DNA of 5,069 nt from Candidatus Saccharimonadota bacterium (GCA_028289095.1 JAQGGY010000077.1:1-5069); one strand, 5' to 3'. Shown: positions 1 to 4,991, numbered from the stretch's first letter. Notes: generated by a model not told the origin, from the sequence alone. Translations and numbers: made by a program.

Positions 1-16
1 AATATACTGAAGACGT

Positions 17-23
17 AAAGGAG
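17..23 (+). promoter_or_regulatory. Shine-Dalgarno of the MBL-fold gene
   Basis: AAAGGAG lies 6 nt before ATG 30. It decides the start, because the reading frame is open upstream to the window edge. In another frame a TAA at 16-18 overlaps this site and could be the stop of an upstream gene, but too little sequence is visible to call one. Confidence 0.75.
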
Positions 24-29
24 AAAAGA

Positions 30-665
30 ATGTTTGATATTGAATATAAGGGCGGCAACGGCGTTGTTATCACAACAAAAAAGCTAACAGCGGTTATTGA
101 TCCGAAACTATCGGTCGTCGGGTTAAAAGATCTACCTGTAAAAGATAATCTAGAAATTGCGACAGAAGCACGGTTTGCTTCAGACAACCGTGACGTACAG
201 CTGGCTATTGAGGGGCCCGGGGACTACGAGTTAGGACCTTTCTCGGTTAAAGGTGTTGCTGCCACACGCCATCTTGATACGAGTGCTGATGAAAAACTTG
301 CAACAATGTATCGTATTGAAGTCGGTGACGCTCGTATTTCGCTTGTTGGCAACATCGGTCCAAAGCTTGACGAAGATCAACTAGAAGCACTCGGCCTGGT
401 GGATATCTTGATTTTGCCTATAGGTGGCGGCGGATATACGCTTGATGCTACCAGCGCGGCAGGCTTAGTTCGTCAGATAGATCCAAAGGTTATCATTCCG
501 GTTCATTACGCGGACGACGGCTTGAAGTATGAAGTGCCTCAGGATACACTAGAGACATTCGTAAAAGAAATAGGTGCGCCCGTTGAGATTACTGCTAAAT
601 ATAAAGTGAAATCAGCCTCACTACTTCCTGCTGTACTAACAATTGTTGAAATTACACGTAGCTAA
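30..665 (+). CDS. MBL-fold (UlaG/Lactamase_B_3-like) protein, degenerate metal site
   Basis: A 211-residue soluble protein with no signal peptide or membrane segment. The layout is that of a short metallo-beta-lactamase-fold protein: early strands with IDP (residues 23-25), GPGDYELG (62-69), a strand and loop LVGNIGPKL (105-113), VDILILPIGGGGYTLDA (124-140) and the last strand VIIPVHY (154-160). D139 and H159 match late metal ligands of the fold. The usual HxHxDH motif is absent: the place where it should lie reads TEARFASDN (45-53), and N108 sits where such proteins often have His. It may bind fewer metals or none, so no substrate can be given. The start is ATG 30, with AAAGGAG at 17-23 spaced 6 nt. 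The frame stays open to the left window edge, so a longer protein is possible but less likely. It ends at the shared terminator facing rpmB. Confidence 0.8.
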   Translation: MFDIEYKGGNGVVITTKKLTAVIDPKLSVVGLKDLPVKDNLEIATEARFASDNRDVQLAIEGPGDYELGPFSVKGVAATRHLDTSADEKLATMYRIEVGDARISLVGNIGPKLDEDQLEALGLVDILILPIGGGGYTLDATSAAGLVRQIDPKVIIPVHYADDGLKYEVPQDTLETFVKEIGAPVEITAKYKVKSASLLPAVLTIVEITRS

Positions 666-691
666 TAGCAGAAACGAAATTTCAGTGATAT

Positions 692-724
692 AAAAAATAC
701 CTCGTATGTAACGAGGTATTTTTT
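692..724. terminator. Bidirectional intrinsic terminator between the MBL-fold gene and rpmB
   Basis: A perfect 14-bp inverted repeat pairs 692-705 with 711-724 around a 5-nt loop (ATGTA). The stem core ACCTCGT/ACGAGGT is flanked by A6 on the left and T6 on the right, so each strand ends in a U run after the GC-containing stem. It sits between two convergent genes, 27 nt after the stop of the first and 13 nt after the stop of rpmB, and can end both transcripts. Confidence 0.92.
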
Positions 725-737
725 GAAAGGATGGATT

Positions 738-941
738 TTAGCTAGCTTTAGCGAGAATGCCTTTTTTCTTAAGCGTACGGATCGCCTGAGTGCTCAGGAT
801 CATCGTGACTTTTTGGCCATCAACTTCAAAAGTTTTCTTTTGTAGGTTTGGTTTAAAGACACGTTTCGTGCGTCGCAAAGAGAAGCTGACATTGTGGCCA
901 AACTGTTTGCCTTTTCCGGTGAGTTCACATCGTGCTGCCAT
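738..941 (-). CDS. rpmB: 50S ribosomal protein bL28
   Basis: A 67-residue basic protein of the large ribosomal subunit. It begins MAARCELTGKG and continues GHNVSFSLRRTKRVFKPNLQ (residues 15-34), the N-terminal bL28 signature (CELTGK, NVS, and RRFxPNLQ-like). The tail has TxAIRTLKKKG (51-61). Only one Cys (C5) is present, so this is the zinc-free form without paired CxxC motifs. The length fits bL28 (about 60-78 residues). An in-frame GTG at 954-956 would add five residues, but that codon overlaps the likely Shine-Dalgarno (TGGAAG, 955 to 950 on the minus strand, 8 nt from ATG), so ATG at 941 is preferred. It is a single-gene unit with its own promoter and a shared terminator. Confidence 0.95.
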   Translation of the reverse strand: MAARCELTGKGKQFGHNVSFSLRRTKRVFKPNLQKKTFEVDGQKVTMILSTQAIRTLKKKGILAKAS

Positions 942-977
942 AATTATTACTTCCACTTATTTTTTACAATCTGTACC

Positions 978-1006
978 AGTGTAACCCCTTTTGGAGTTTT
1001 CGTCAA
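978..1006 (-). promoter_or_regulatory. Sigma70-type promoter of rpmB
   Basis: On the minus strand TTGACG (1006 to 1001) is followed by a spacer of exactly 17 nt and TACACT (983 to 978). This gives 5/6 and 4/6 matches to the -35 and -10 consensus at ideal spacing. Transcription would start near 971, giving a leader of about 30 nt that contains the Shine-Dalgarno of rpmB. It is the best-matching two-box promoter in the window, as expected for a ribosomal protein gene. Confidence 0.8.
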
Positions 1007-1041
1007 GGTGAAGTGGGCTTTACTAGTTTACGAGTGATCGT

Positions 1042-1070
1042 TTGGTTATGCTTGGGGTAAATCATTAAAT
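1042..1070 (+). promoter_or_regulatory. Weak candidate promoter of the Nudix-HD-M50 operon
   Basis: TTGGTT (1042-1047), 17 nt, TTAAAT (1065-1070) would start transcription near 1077 and leave a short leader containing the Shine-Dalgarno AGGGAG (1081-1086). A rival pair, TTGGGG (1052-1057) with GATACT (1075-1080), also has 17-nt spacing but would start inside the Shine-Dalgarno. Neither is strong. The 957-1091 gap holds this, the rpmB promoter and no other feature I can support; no clear operator palindrome was found. Confidence 0.25.
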
Positions 1071-1091
1071 AAGAGATACTAGGGAGAAGAC

Positions 1092-1802
1092 ATGAGCTAC
1101 GAACCAGATGCCCATCCAAACCAAGTGGCAATTTTACGCCACCTATTGTTTACGCCGCAGGCGGGCTTTGCTGATTTGCAAAAAACAACCGATCTGACAA
1201 GTGACCATTTTAATTTTCATATTAAAAAGTTAATAGAGGAAAAGTATGTCATTAAGGTTGAAAAGGTATATAAACTGACCGGTAAAGGCAAAGAGTACGC
1301 TAATCGGATGGATACAGACGAGAATGAAATCGAGCGACAGCCGAAAGTATCGATTGTTGTCACATTAGAGCGAACGACCGCCACCGGTGAACGTGAATTT
1401 TTATATCAACAGCGTTTAAAAAATCCCTATTATGGATTTTGGGGCCGACTTGGTGGGAAAATGCGCTGGGGAGAGACAGTTATAGAGGCGGCGAATCGCG
1501 AATTACTTGAAGAAACGGGTATGACCGCAAATTTCGAGTACAAGCTACTGTATCACAAACGGGACTTTGACAAACAAACAGGGAAGTTGCTCGAAGATAA
1601 AATATTTCTTTGCGTCTATGCAACGGAATTTAGTGGCGAGCTGATTGAGCGGTTCGAAGGTGGGTATAACCGCTGGATGACACAAGCAGAATTTCATCAG
1701 CAAGAAAAACGATTTGAAAGCGTTGATGAATTTATGAATTTAATGGATCAAGGGGTGACATTTGCAGAGAGGGAGTTTCATTATGATGCCTCGGAATATT
1801 GA
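1092..1802 (+). CDS. Winged-helix DNA-binding domain fused to a Nudix hydrolase
   Basis: A 236-residue cytoplasmic protein of two domains. Residues about 8-72 look like a winged helix: helices around NQVAILRHLLF (10-20) and FADLQKTTDL, a recognition helix SDHFNFHIKKLIEEKYV (37-53), then a wing KVEKVYKLTGKGKEY. Residues about 84-225 are a Nudix domain with a complete Nudix box at 122-144: G122, E128, R136 E137, E140 E141, G143. The Mg-binding glutamates are all there, so it should hydrolyse a nucleoside diphosphate linked to another moiety; the substrate cannot be read from sequence. Regulators such as NrtR have the opposite order (Nudix first, wHTH last), so this could be a ligand-sensing repressor or an enzyme with a DNA-binding arm. 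The start ATG 1092 has AGGGAG 5 nt upstream. Its 3' end overlaps the next gene by 20 nt, implying translational coupling. Confidence 0.9.
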   Translation: MSYEPDAHPNQVAILRHLLFTPQAGFADLQKTTDLTSDHFNFHIKKLIEEKYVIKVEKVYKLTGKGKEYANRMDTDENEIERQPKVSIVVTLERTTATGEREFLYQQRLKNPYYGFWGRLGGKMRWGETVIEAANRELLEETGMTANFEYKLLYHKRDFDKQTGKLLEDKIFLCVYATEFSGELIERFEGGYNRWMTQAEFHQQEKRFESVDEFMNLMDQGVTFAEREFHYDASEY

Positions 1803-2439
1803 CACGTTTCTTCCCCACTTTGAGCAGCGGATAGACGATCTGTCTAACCTGAGTGATATATACAGTGCATTTATGCGCGTTAAACGTGCAACCATACGGG
1901 AAGGCCGACCCGAAACAGATGGAGAGCATACACTCCATGTGATGTTTTTAGCGGTTGCCTATACAGCGCGGTATCACCCAGAGTTCGATCCTGCCGACGT
2001 AGCTTTATTATTGATGATTCATGACTTAGATGAAGTATATGCCGGAGATGTTAACAGCCTGACTGCCGATGATGAGGAGATGGTAGCAAAAGAGCAGAAT
2101 GAAAAGCGTGATAGGGAGCGCTTGCGGCTCGAGCTGAAAAGGGAGCCGTTCTTGCTCGACCTATTAGAACGATATTGGGCCCAAGAAGAGCCAGTTGTGA
2201 AATACGCTCGTGGGTTCGAGAAATTTGACCCTAGCTTTGCGCACATGCGTGATCAAGGCGCAGCGATCCATGCTATGGGTATTCATAGCGAAAGTGAATA
2301 TCATATCCTTGATAAGCGGGCTATCGAGCGTATGGCCGACTATGCTCCAGATGATATTGTTCAGATGCGCCGACTACTCGGTGTAAGAGTAGCGAAGGTT
2401 GCGTTTAAGATAGATGACACTGCAGTACATACTGTATAA
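1783..2439 (+). CDS. HD-domain phosphohydrolase, YfbR/HDDC2-like (5'-deoxynucleotidase candidate)
   Basis: A 218-residue soluble helical protein of the HD superfamily. The metal and catalytic pattern is complete: H49 (GEHT), H80-D81 (MIHDLDE), E84, D89 (AGDV) and D149 (KFDPSF). The arrangement EH...HDxxE....GD...D is that of YfbR-like proteins, which in E. coli remove the 5' phosphate from deoxyribonucleoside monophosphates; activity here is inferred. An acidic/basic charged stretch (about 95-122) lies between the HD core and the last ligand. The start ATG 1783 has AGAGGGAG at 1768-1775, 7 nt away. A second ATG follows at 1786, and an upstream in-frame TTG (1762) lies before that Shine-Dalgarno and is not preferred. 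It overlaps the Nudix gene, suggesting a shared role in nucleotide housekeeping. Confidence 0.85.
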   Translation: MMPRNIDTFLPHFEQRIDDLSNLSDIYSAFMRVKRATIREGRPETDGEHTLHVMFLAVAYTARYHPEFDPADVALLLMIHDLDEVYAGDVNSLTADDEEMVAKEQNEKRDRERLRLELKREPFLLDLLERYWAQEEPVVKYARGFEKFDPSFAHMRDQGAAIHAMGIHSESEYHILDKRAIERMADYAPDDIVQMRRLLGVRVAKVAFKIDDTAVHTV

Positions 2440-2440
2440 T
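2435..2440 (+). promoter_or_regulatory. Perfect TATAAT -10 just before the M50 gene
   Basis: TATAAT overlaps the stop of the HD gene and ends 8 nt before ATG 2449. No convincing -35 lies 16-18 nt upstream (TAGATG at 18 nt). If used, RNA would begin at about 2447-2449 and the M50 message would be leaderless or nearly so. In AT-rich sequence this hexamer can occur by chance. Confidence 0.35.
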
Positions 2441-2448
2441 AATGCTAT

Positions 2449-3099
2449 ATGGACATACTTTATATAGTTATCGTTATTGCAGTGATTCTATTTTCTATGA
2501 CACTTCACGAGGCAATGCACGCATTTACGGGCTATTGGTTGGGTGACGATACGGCGAAACTACAGGGGCGCTTAACGTTGAATCCGATTAAACATATTGA
2601 CCCCTTTTTGACCCTTTTACTACCGATTATGTTGGCGCTGATTGGAGCGCCGATATTTGGTGGTGCAAAACCAGTCCCGTTTAATCCTGACAGGGTGCGA
2701 TTCGGAGAGTGGGGGGCGGCTCTAATAGCGGTTGCTGGTCCGTTAACTAACTTACTGATCGCGTTTGTTGTCTTTGGCGTAGCTACGCTCATTGGCGACC
2801 CTATAGACCTATTCTCGTCACCAGATAGTATTTTGGGCTTGGTGCTGTATGTGATGGTTGTCGTTAACCTTGGCTTCTTTGCGTTCAATATACTGCCGAT
2901 TCCGCCTTTGGATGGATCGAGGGTGGTATATGCACTGGCACCGGAATTTGTGCGACGTGGCATGGAGGCTATCGAGCGGTTTGGTATTATCTTTGTCTTC
3001 TTGATAGTCTTTATGGCAAGTAGTCAAATAGGTGCGTTGATGTCGGCCATGATTCAGTTCTTCCTCGGTATATTTACTGCCGTGTTCGGTTTATTCTAA
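2449..3099 (+). CDS. M50 family (site-2-protease-like) membrane zinc metalloprotease
   Basis: A 216-residue, strongly hydrophobic protein with about five to six membrane segments: roughly residues 3-19, 53-70, 87-113, 128-148 and 178-212 (one or two). HEAMH at 20-24 is the HExxH zinc motif in the first segment. NILPIPPLDGSR (147-158) carries the third ligand D155 in the classic N-x-(L)P-x-PPLDG form. LNPIKHIDPF (44-53) and GGAKPVPFNP (71-80) are typical of the small M50 group found in many bacteria. There is no PDZ domain, unlike RseP, so it resembles the short uncharacterised site-2 proteases; the substrate is unknown. The start ATG 2449 lies 9 nt after the HD gene stop and has no Shine-Dalgarno. 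An ATG at 2442 is out of frame. Translation may rely on coupling or on a leaderless RNA. Confidence 0.92.
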   Translation: MDILYIVIVIAVILFSMTLHEAMHAFTGYWLGDDTAKLQGRLTLNPIKHIDPFLTLLLPIMLALIGAPIFGGAKPVPFNPDRVRFGEWGAALIAVAGPLTNLLIAFVVFGVATLIGDPIDLFSSPDSILGLVLYVMVVVNLGFFAFNILPIPPLDGSRVVYALAPEFVRRGMEAIERFGIIFVFLIVFMASSQIGALMSAMIQFFLGIFTAVFGLF

Positions 3100-3108
3100 G
3101 CATTAGGA

Positions 3109-3117
3109 TGATATAAT
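3109..3117 (+). promoter_or_regulatory. Extended -10 promoter (TGaTATAAT) of the putative small RNA
   Basis: TG at 3109-3110, one base, then a perfect TATAAT at 3112-3117. No good -35 is seen (TTTATT at 3090-3095 with a 16-nt spacer is weak), but an extended -10 can work without one. The predicted start (about 3124) coincides with the first base of the closing helix of the RNA described next. rnpB has the same layout: TATAAT 4227-4232, then P1 from 4240. Confidence 0.6.
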
Positions 3118-3123
3118 AATAAT

Positions 3124-3271
3124 GTCCTAAGACGTGCCGAAGTGTATATGATTTTCCTGAATATCATATTTGATCGGAAGCCCGAATGGCCTGTTTCCGT
3201 GGAAGTAGGATGAGGGCATCCACCTTGCAATTTGCGGGGAATATCAAACGCTTTTGGTGACGCCTTAGGGC
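3124..3271 (+). ncRNA. Putative structured small RNA, possibly 6S-like
   Basis: About 148 nt without a supportable ORF. The ends pair: 3124-3131 with 3264-3271 (8 bp, one G-U), then 3133-3145 with 3248-3262 through single-base bulges at 3259 and 3252. After a small internal loop, 3150-3158 pairs with 3237-3245 (one U-U mismatch). This is a closing helix of about 28 pairs. Inside are an AU-rich left strand (3159-3175), a right strand (3222-3236) able to form a small hairpin (GCA/TGC in 3227-3235), and a terminal stem pairing 3176-3183 with 3214-3221. Closing stem, bubble and terminal stem is the shape of 6S RNA, the RNA polymerase regulator that mimics an open promoter. Other inner folds compete: 3208-3212 with 3217-3221, and 3145-3151 with 3163-3169. 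The fold was worked out by hand. No clear intrinsic terminator follows. I am fairly sure of a structured RNA, less of its family. Confidence 0.5.
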
Positions 3272-3351
3272 ACTTTGTTATCTAAAACTGTATTTTAAAT
3301 TTTCAGCCAACAACATATCGGCCGAAGGAAGACATAAGTAAAATTAAGTAT
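3272..3351 (+). other. Short gap between the putative small RNA and the Nudix-RNase HI gene
   Basis: AT-rich stretch with no gene. An AAGGAAG at 3325-3331 resembles a Shine-Dalgarno but ends 20 nt before ATG 3352, too far for normal use, and no ATG, GTG or TTG lies in frame between them. TAAAAT at 3339-3344 is a weak -10-like hexamer ending 7 nt before the ATG, which would give a leaderless message. No convincing -35 or terminator was found. Confidence 0.4.
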
Positions 3352-4224
3352 ATGAAGCAGCATGTATCAACTAGGGCGATTATTCGTAAAGACGGTAGAA
3401 CGTTATTGCTGCGCCGAGGAAATGGCCGCGAAAATATCCTGTCTAAGTATGAGTTACCTGGTGGAAAAATTGATTATAGTGAACAGCCCGAAGATGCATT
3501 AAAGCGCTGCGTAAAAGATGCGACTGGACTTGCCGTTCAGACCATGCAGCTATTTGATGTTTTGACGTATATTGATCGTGATGACCGTGATATGCAATAC
3601 GTCTTTATTTTATATCTGGTTAGTTTAGTGTCAAATGGATCAAAGATTCGCTTGAGTCAAAATTACGATAAGTACACCTGGGAAAAGATGTCAGATATAC
3701 ATCAAGAGGATGTAACTGAGTCAACTATGCTATTGTTGGGAATATCACAACATCATATTCAATCTGTTAAAAACGATATTACGACAAATAATGATGTTGT
3801 TGCAACATCAGATCTATCGCACGTTGTCGTCTACTCTGACGGGGGATCGCGTGGTAATCCCGGTCCTTCAGCAGCAGGATTTGTTATCATGGACGGCTAC
3901 GATACGGTGGTTCATGAAGGCGGTATGTACTTAGGTATTACGACAAATAATCAAGCTGAATATCACGGCGTCAGACTCGGGTTGGAAAAGGCATTGGAAA
4001 TCGGTTCGCGTTCTATCGATTTTCGAATCGATAGTTTGCTGGTTGTTAATCAAATGAATGATATTTATAAAATTAAAAATCGAGAGCTATGGCCTATCCA
4101 TGAAAGAATCCGCGAGCTTGTCGTTAAGTTTGATAAAGTAACGTTTACTCATGTAAAGCGTGAGTTTAATCAATTGGCTGATGGCATGGTGAATAAAATA
4201 CTCAATGCCCACGAGAACGAATAG
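3352..4224 (+). CDS. Fusion of a degenerate Nudix domain and RNase HI
   Basis: A 290-residue cytoplasmic protein. Residues about 4-135 form a Nudix domain whose box at 38-60 keeps G38, E44, R52 and G59 but replaces the key glutamates: the normal REUxEE reads R52-C53-V-K-D56-A57. Hydrolysis is therefore doubtful, and a binding role is possible. After a polar linker (about 136-156), residues 157-288 are a complete RNase HI: D163 in YSDGGSRGNPGP, E203 in NNQAEY, D227 in RIDSLLVVNQ, H267 and D277 in HVKREFNQLADG. All four carboxylates are present, so it should cut the RNA strand of RNA-DNA hybrids (R-loops, primers). The sequence is of the short DGGSRGNPG type lacking the basic protrusion of E. 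coli RnhA. The start ATG 3352 has no nearby Shine-Dalgarno, but the Nudix strand begins at once, so a later start is unlikely. It ends 2 nt before the rnpB -10. Confidence 0.9.
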   Translation: MKQHVSTRAIIRKDGRTLLLRRGNGRENILSKYELPGGKIDYSEQPEDALKRCVKDATGLAVQTMQLFDVLTYIDRDDRDMQYVFILYLVSLVSNGSKIRLSQNYDKYTWEKMSDIHQEDVTESTMLLLGISQHHIQSVKNDITTNNDVVATSDLSHVVVYSDGGSRGNPGPSAAGFVIMDGYDTVVHEGGMYLGITTNNQAEYHGVRLGLEKALEIGSRSIDFRIDSLLVVNQMNDIYKIKNRELWPIHERIRELVVKFDKVTFTHVKREFNQLADGMVNKILNAHENE

Positions 4225-4226
4225 GG

Positions 4227-4232
4227 TATAAT
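4227..4232 (+). promoter_or_regulatory. -10 box of the rnpB promoter
   Basis: A perfect TATAAT directly follows the stop of the RNase HI fusion (4222-4224). It ends 7 nt before the first base of helix P1 of RNase P RNA, the right distance for the transcription start. The -35 region would fall in the end of the upstream coding sequence and shows no good match to TTGACA. Confidence 0.7.
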
Positions 4233-4239
4233 AGATCTC

Positions 4240-4574
4240 AGGCAGATCGTTAGGCGATCGCTTGCGAGTCAAATCGCAAGAGGAAAGTCCGGGCAGCATA
4301 GGACATGACAGTCGCTAACGGCGACCGAGGGTGACCTTAGGGAAAGTGCCACAGAAACGAAACTACCCGTAAAAGGGCAAAGGTGAAACGAGTGAGGTAA
4401 GAGCTCACAGCATTCCATGGTGACATGGCGTGAAGGTAAACCCTGTCAGCTGCAAGGAGATTTACATAAAGGGCGGTCCGTCCGTAGGTCGATATCCGCT
4501 CGATCTGGTAGGCAACTACTAGGCTAGATAGATGATCGTTCACGACAAAACCCGGCTTATCGACGATCTGCCTA
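4240..4574 (+). ncRNA. rnpB: RNase P RNA, bacterial type A
   Basis: The catalytic RNA that removes 5' leaders from tRNA precursors. P1 is a perfect 11-bp helix, 4240-4250 with 4563-4573. P3 is a 7-bp hairpin (4261-4267 with 4274-4280). The universal GAGGAAAGTCCGGGC is at 4280-4294, followed by the TAACG-looped hairpin (4311-4325), ACAGAAA (4351-4357), GGTGAAACG with GGTAAGAGCTCAC (about 4382-4408), a hairpin with a GTGA loop (4415-4428), GGTAAACCC (4435-4443), a stem with a GCAA loop (4505-4522), TAGATAGATGATCG, CACGACA (4541-4547) and ACCCGGCTTATCG (4550-4562). At about 335 nt it is shorter than E. coli M1 RNA (377 nt). The ends are set by P1 and the promoter, so they may be off by a few bases. 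It converges on rplT. Confidence 0.97.
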
Positions 4575-4608
4575 TTAAAATAACTCGCATGACGCGAGTT
4601 ATTTTAAT
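4574..4608. terminator. Bidirectional terminator between rnpB and rplT
   Basis: A perfect 15-bp inverted repeat pairs 4574-4588 with 4594-4608 around ATGAC. The inner part (AACTCGC/GCGAGTT) is GC-containing and the outer part is ATTAAAAT/ATTTTAAT, giving a U-rich run at the 3' end on either strand. It begins immediately after P1 of rnpB and lies 34 nt beyond the rplT stop, so it can end both convergent transcripts. Confidence 0.88.
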
Positions 4609-4642
4609 GTAAGGAGTTTCAAGAGTTTCGTGTGGTCGTAAG

Positions 4643-4990
4643 TTAGGCTTTAGTAGCGCTTTTTACGATTTCGGCGAATGCTTTTGGCTCGCTTACCGCA
4701 AGTTCTGAAAGAACTTTACGATCTAATTCGATGTTCGTAGCCTTTAGGCCTGCGATTAATTTACCGTATGTGACACCTTGTTCACGTGCGGCAGCGTTGA
4801 TCCGAGTGATCCATAGGCCACGAAGATCACGCTTTTTTGTGCGGCGGTCGCGGTAAGCGTACTGTAGGGCTTTGATGACTGCTTGTTTGGCAAGTCGGAA
4901 TGACCGAGTACGGTTATGCTGCATACCTTTCGCTAATTTTAAAATCTTTTTGTGCTTGGCACGTGCTGTGACGCCTCTTTTTACTCGCAT
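4643..4990 (-). CDS. rplT: 50S ribosomal protein bL20
   Basis: A 115-residue, highly basic protein of the large subunit, needed early in 50S assembly. It begins MRVKRGVTARAKHKKILKLAKG, the bL20 N-terminal tail that threads into 23S rRNA, and continues with TRSFRLAKQAVIKALQYAYRDRR (residues 28-50) and RGLWITRINAAAREQGVTYGKLI (57-79), both family hallmarks. Length is normal (about 115-120). ATG at 4990 is preceded by AGGAG (5001 to 4997 on the minus strand) at 6-nt spacing, and this site lies inside the 3' end of rpmI. The rpmI stop is one base from this start, so the two are co-transcribed and probably coupled. In several bacteria L20 represses its own operon, but the leader is outside the window. 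Confidence 0.97.
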   Translation of the reverse strand: MRVKRGVTARAKHKKILKLAKGMQHNRTRSFRLAKQAVIKALQYAYRDRRTKKRDLRGLWITRINAAAREQGVTYGKLIAGLKATNIELDRKVLSELAVSEPKAFAEIVKSATKA

Positions 4991-4991
4991 A

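Noticed and set aside
942..956. GTG 956 as the start of bL28
   Set aside because: The family starts at MAARCELTGK; the GTG overlaps the bases that form the Shine-Dalgarno for ATG 941.
790..984. Plus-strand open frame opposite rpmB
   Set aside because: Antisense shadow of bL28, with no ribosome site or known motif.
1762..1782. TTG 1762 as the start of the HD-domain gene
   Set aside because: A strong AGAGGGAG at 1768-1775 lies after it and at good distance from ATG 1783.
1800..1802. UGA recoded as glycine (Gracilibacteria/Absconditabacteria code)
   Set aside because: TGA falls exactly at the expected end of the Nudix protein and no conserved protein here contains an internal TGA.
2532..2963. 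A 143-codon open frame on the minus strand inside the M50 gene
   Set aside because: It lies fully antisense to a gene with clear HExxH and PPLDG motifs, has no recognisable domain and a composition expected of a mirrored membrane-protein sequence.
3124..3271. Signal-recognition-particle RNA, tmRNA or T-box instead of a 6S-like RNA
   Set aside because: No GGAAGGAAGCAGC-like SRP loop, no tRNA-like TPsiC end or CCA, and no AGGGTGG-type T-box sequence is present.
3283..3297. TAAAA/TTTTA hairpin as terminator of the putative small RNA
   Set aside because: Only five A-U pairs and no clean U run; too weak to call, so the 3' end of the RNA remains undefined.
4473..4504. Loss of the GGU tRNA-CCA contact in L15 of RNase P RNA
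   Set aside because: A GGT at 4487-4489 could serve; without a covariance alignment the L15 boundaries cannot be placed well enough to claim a loss.
4337..4543. Minus-strand open frame across RNase P RNA
   Set aside because: The region is explained base by base by conserved rnpB elements; no Shine-Dalgarno or protein similarity supports the frame.
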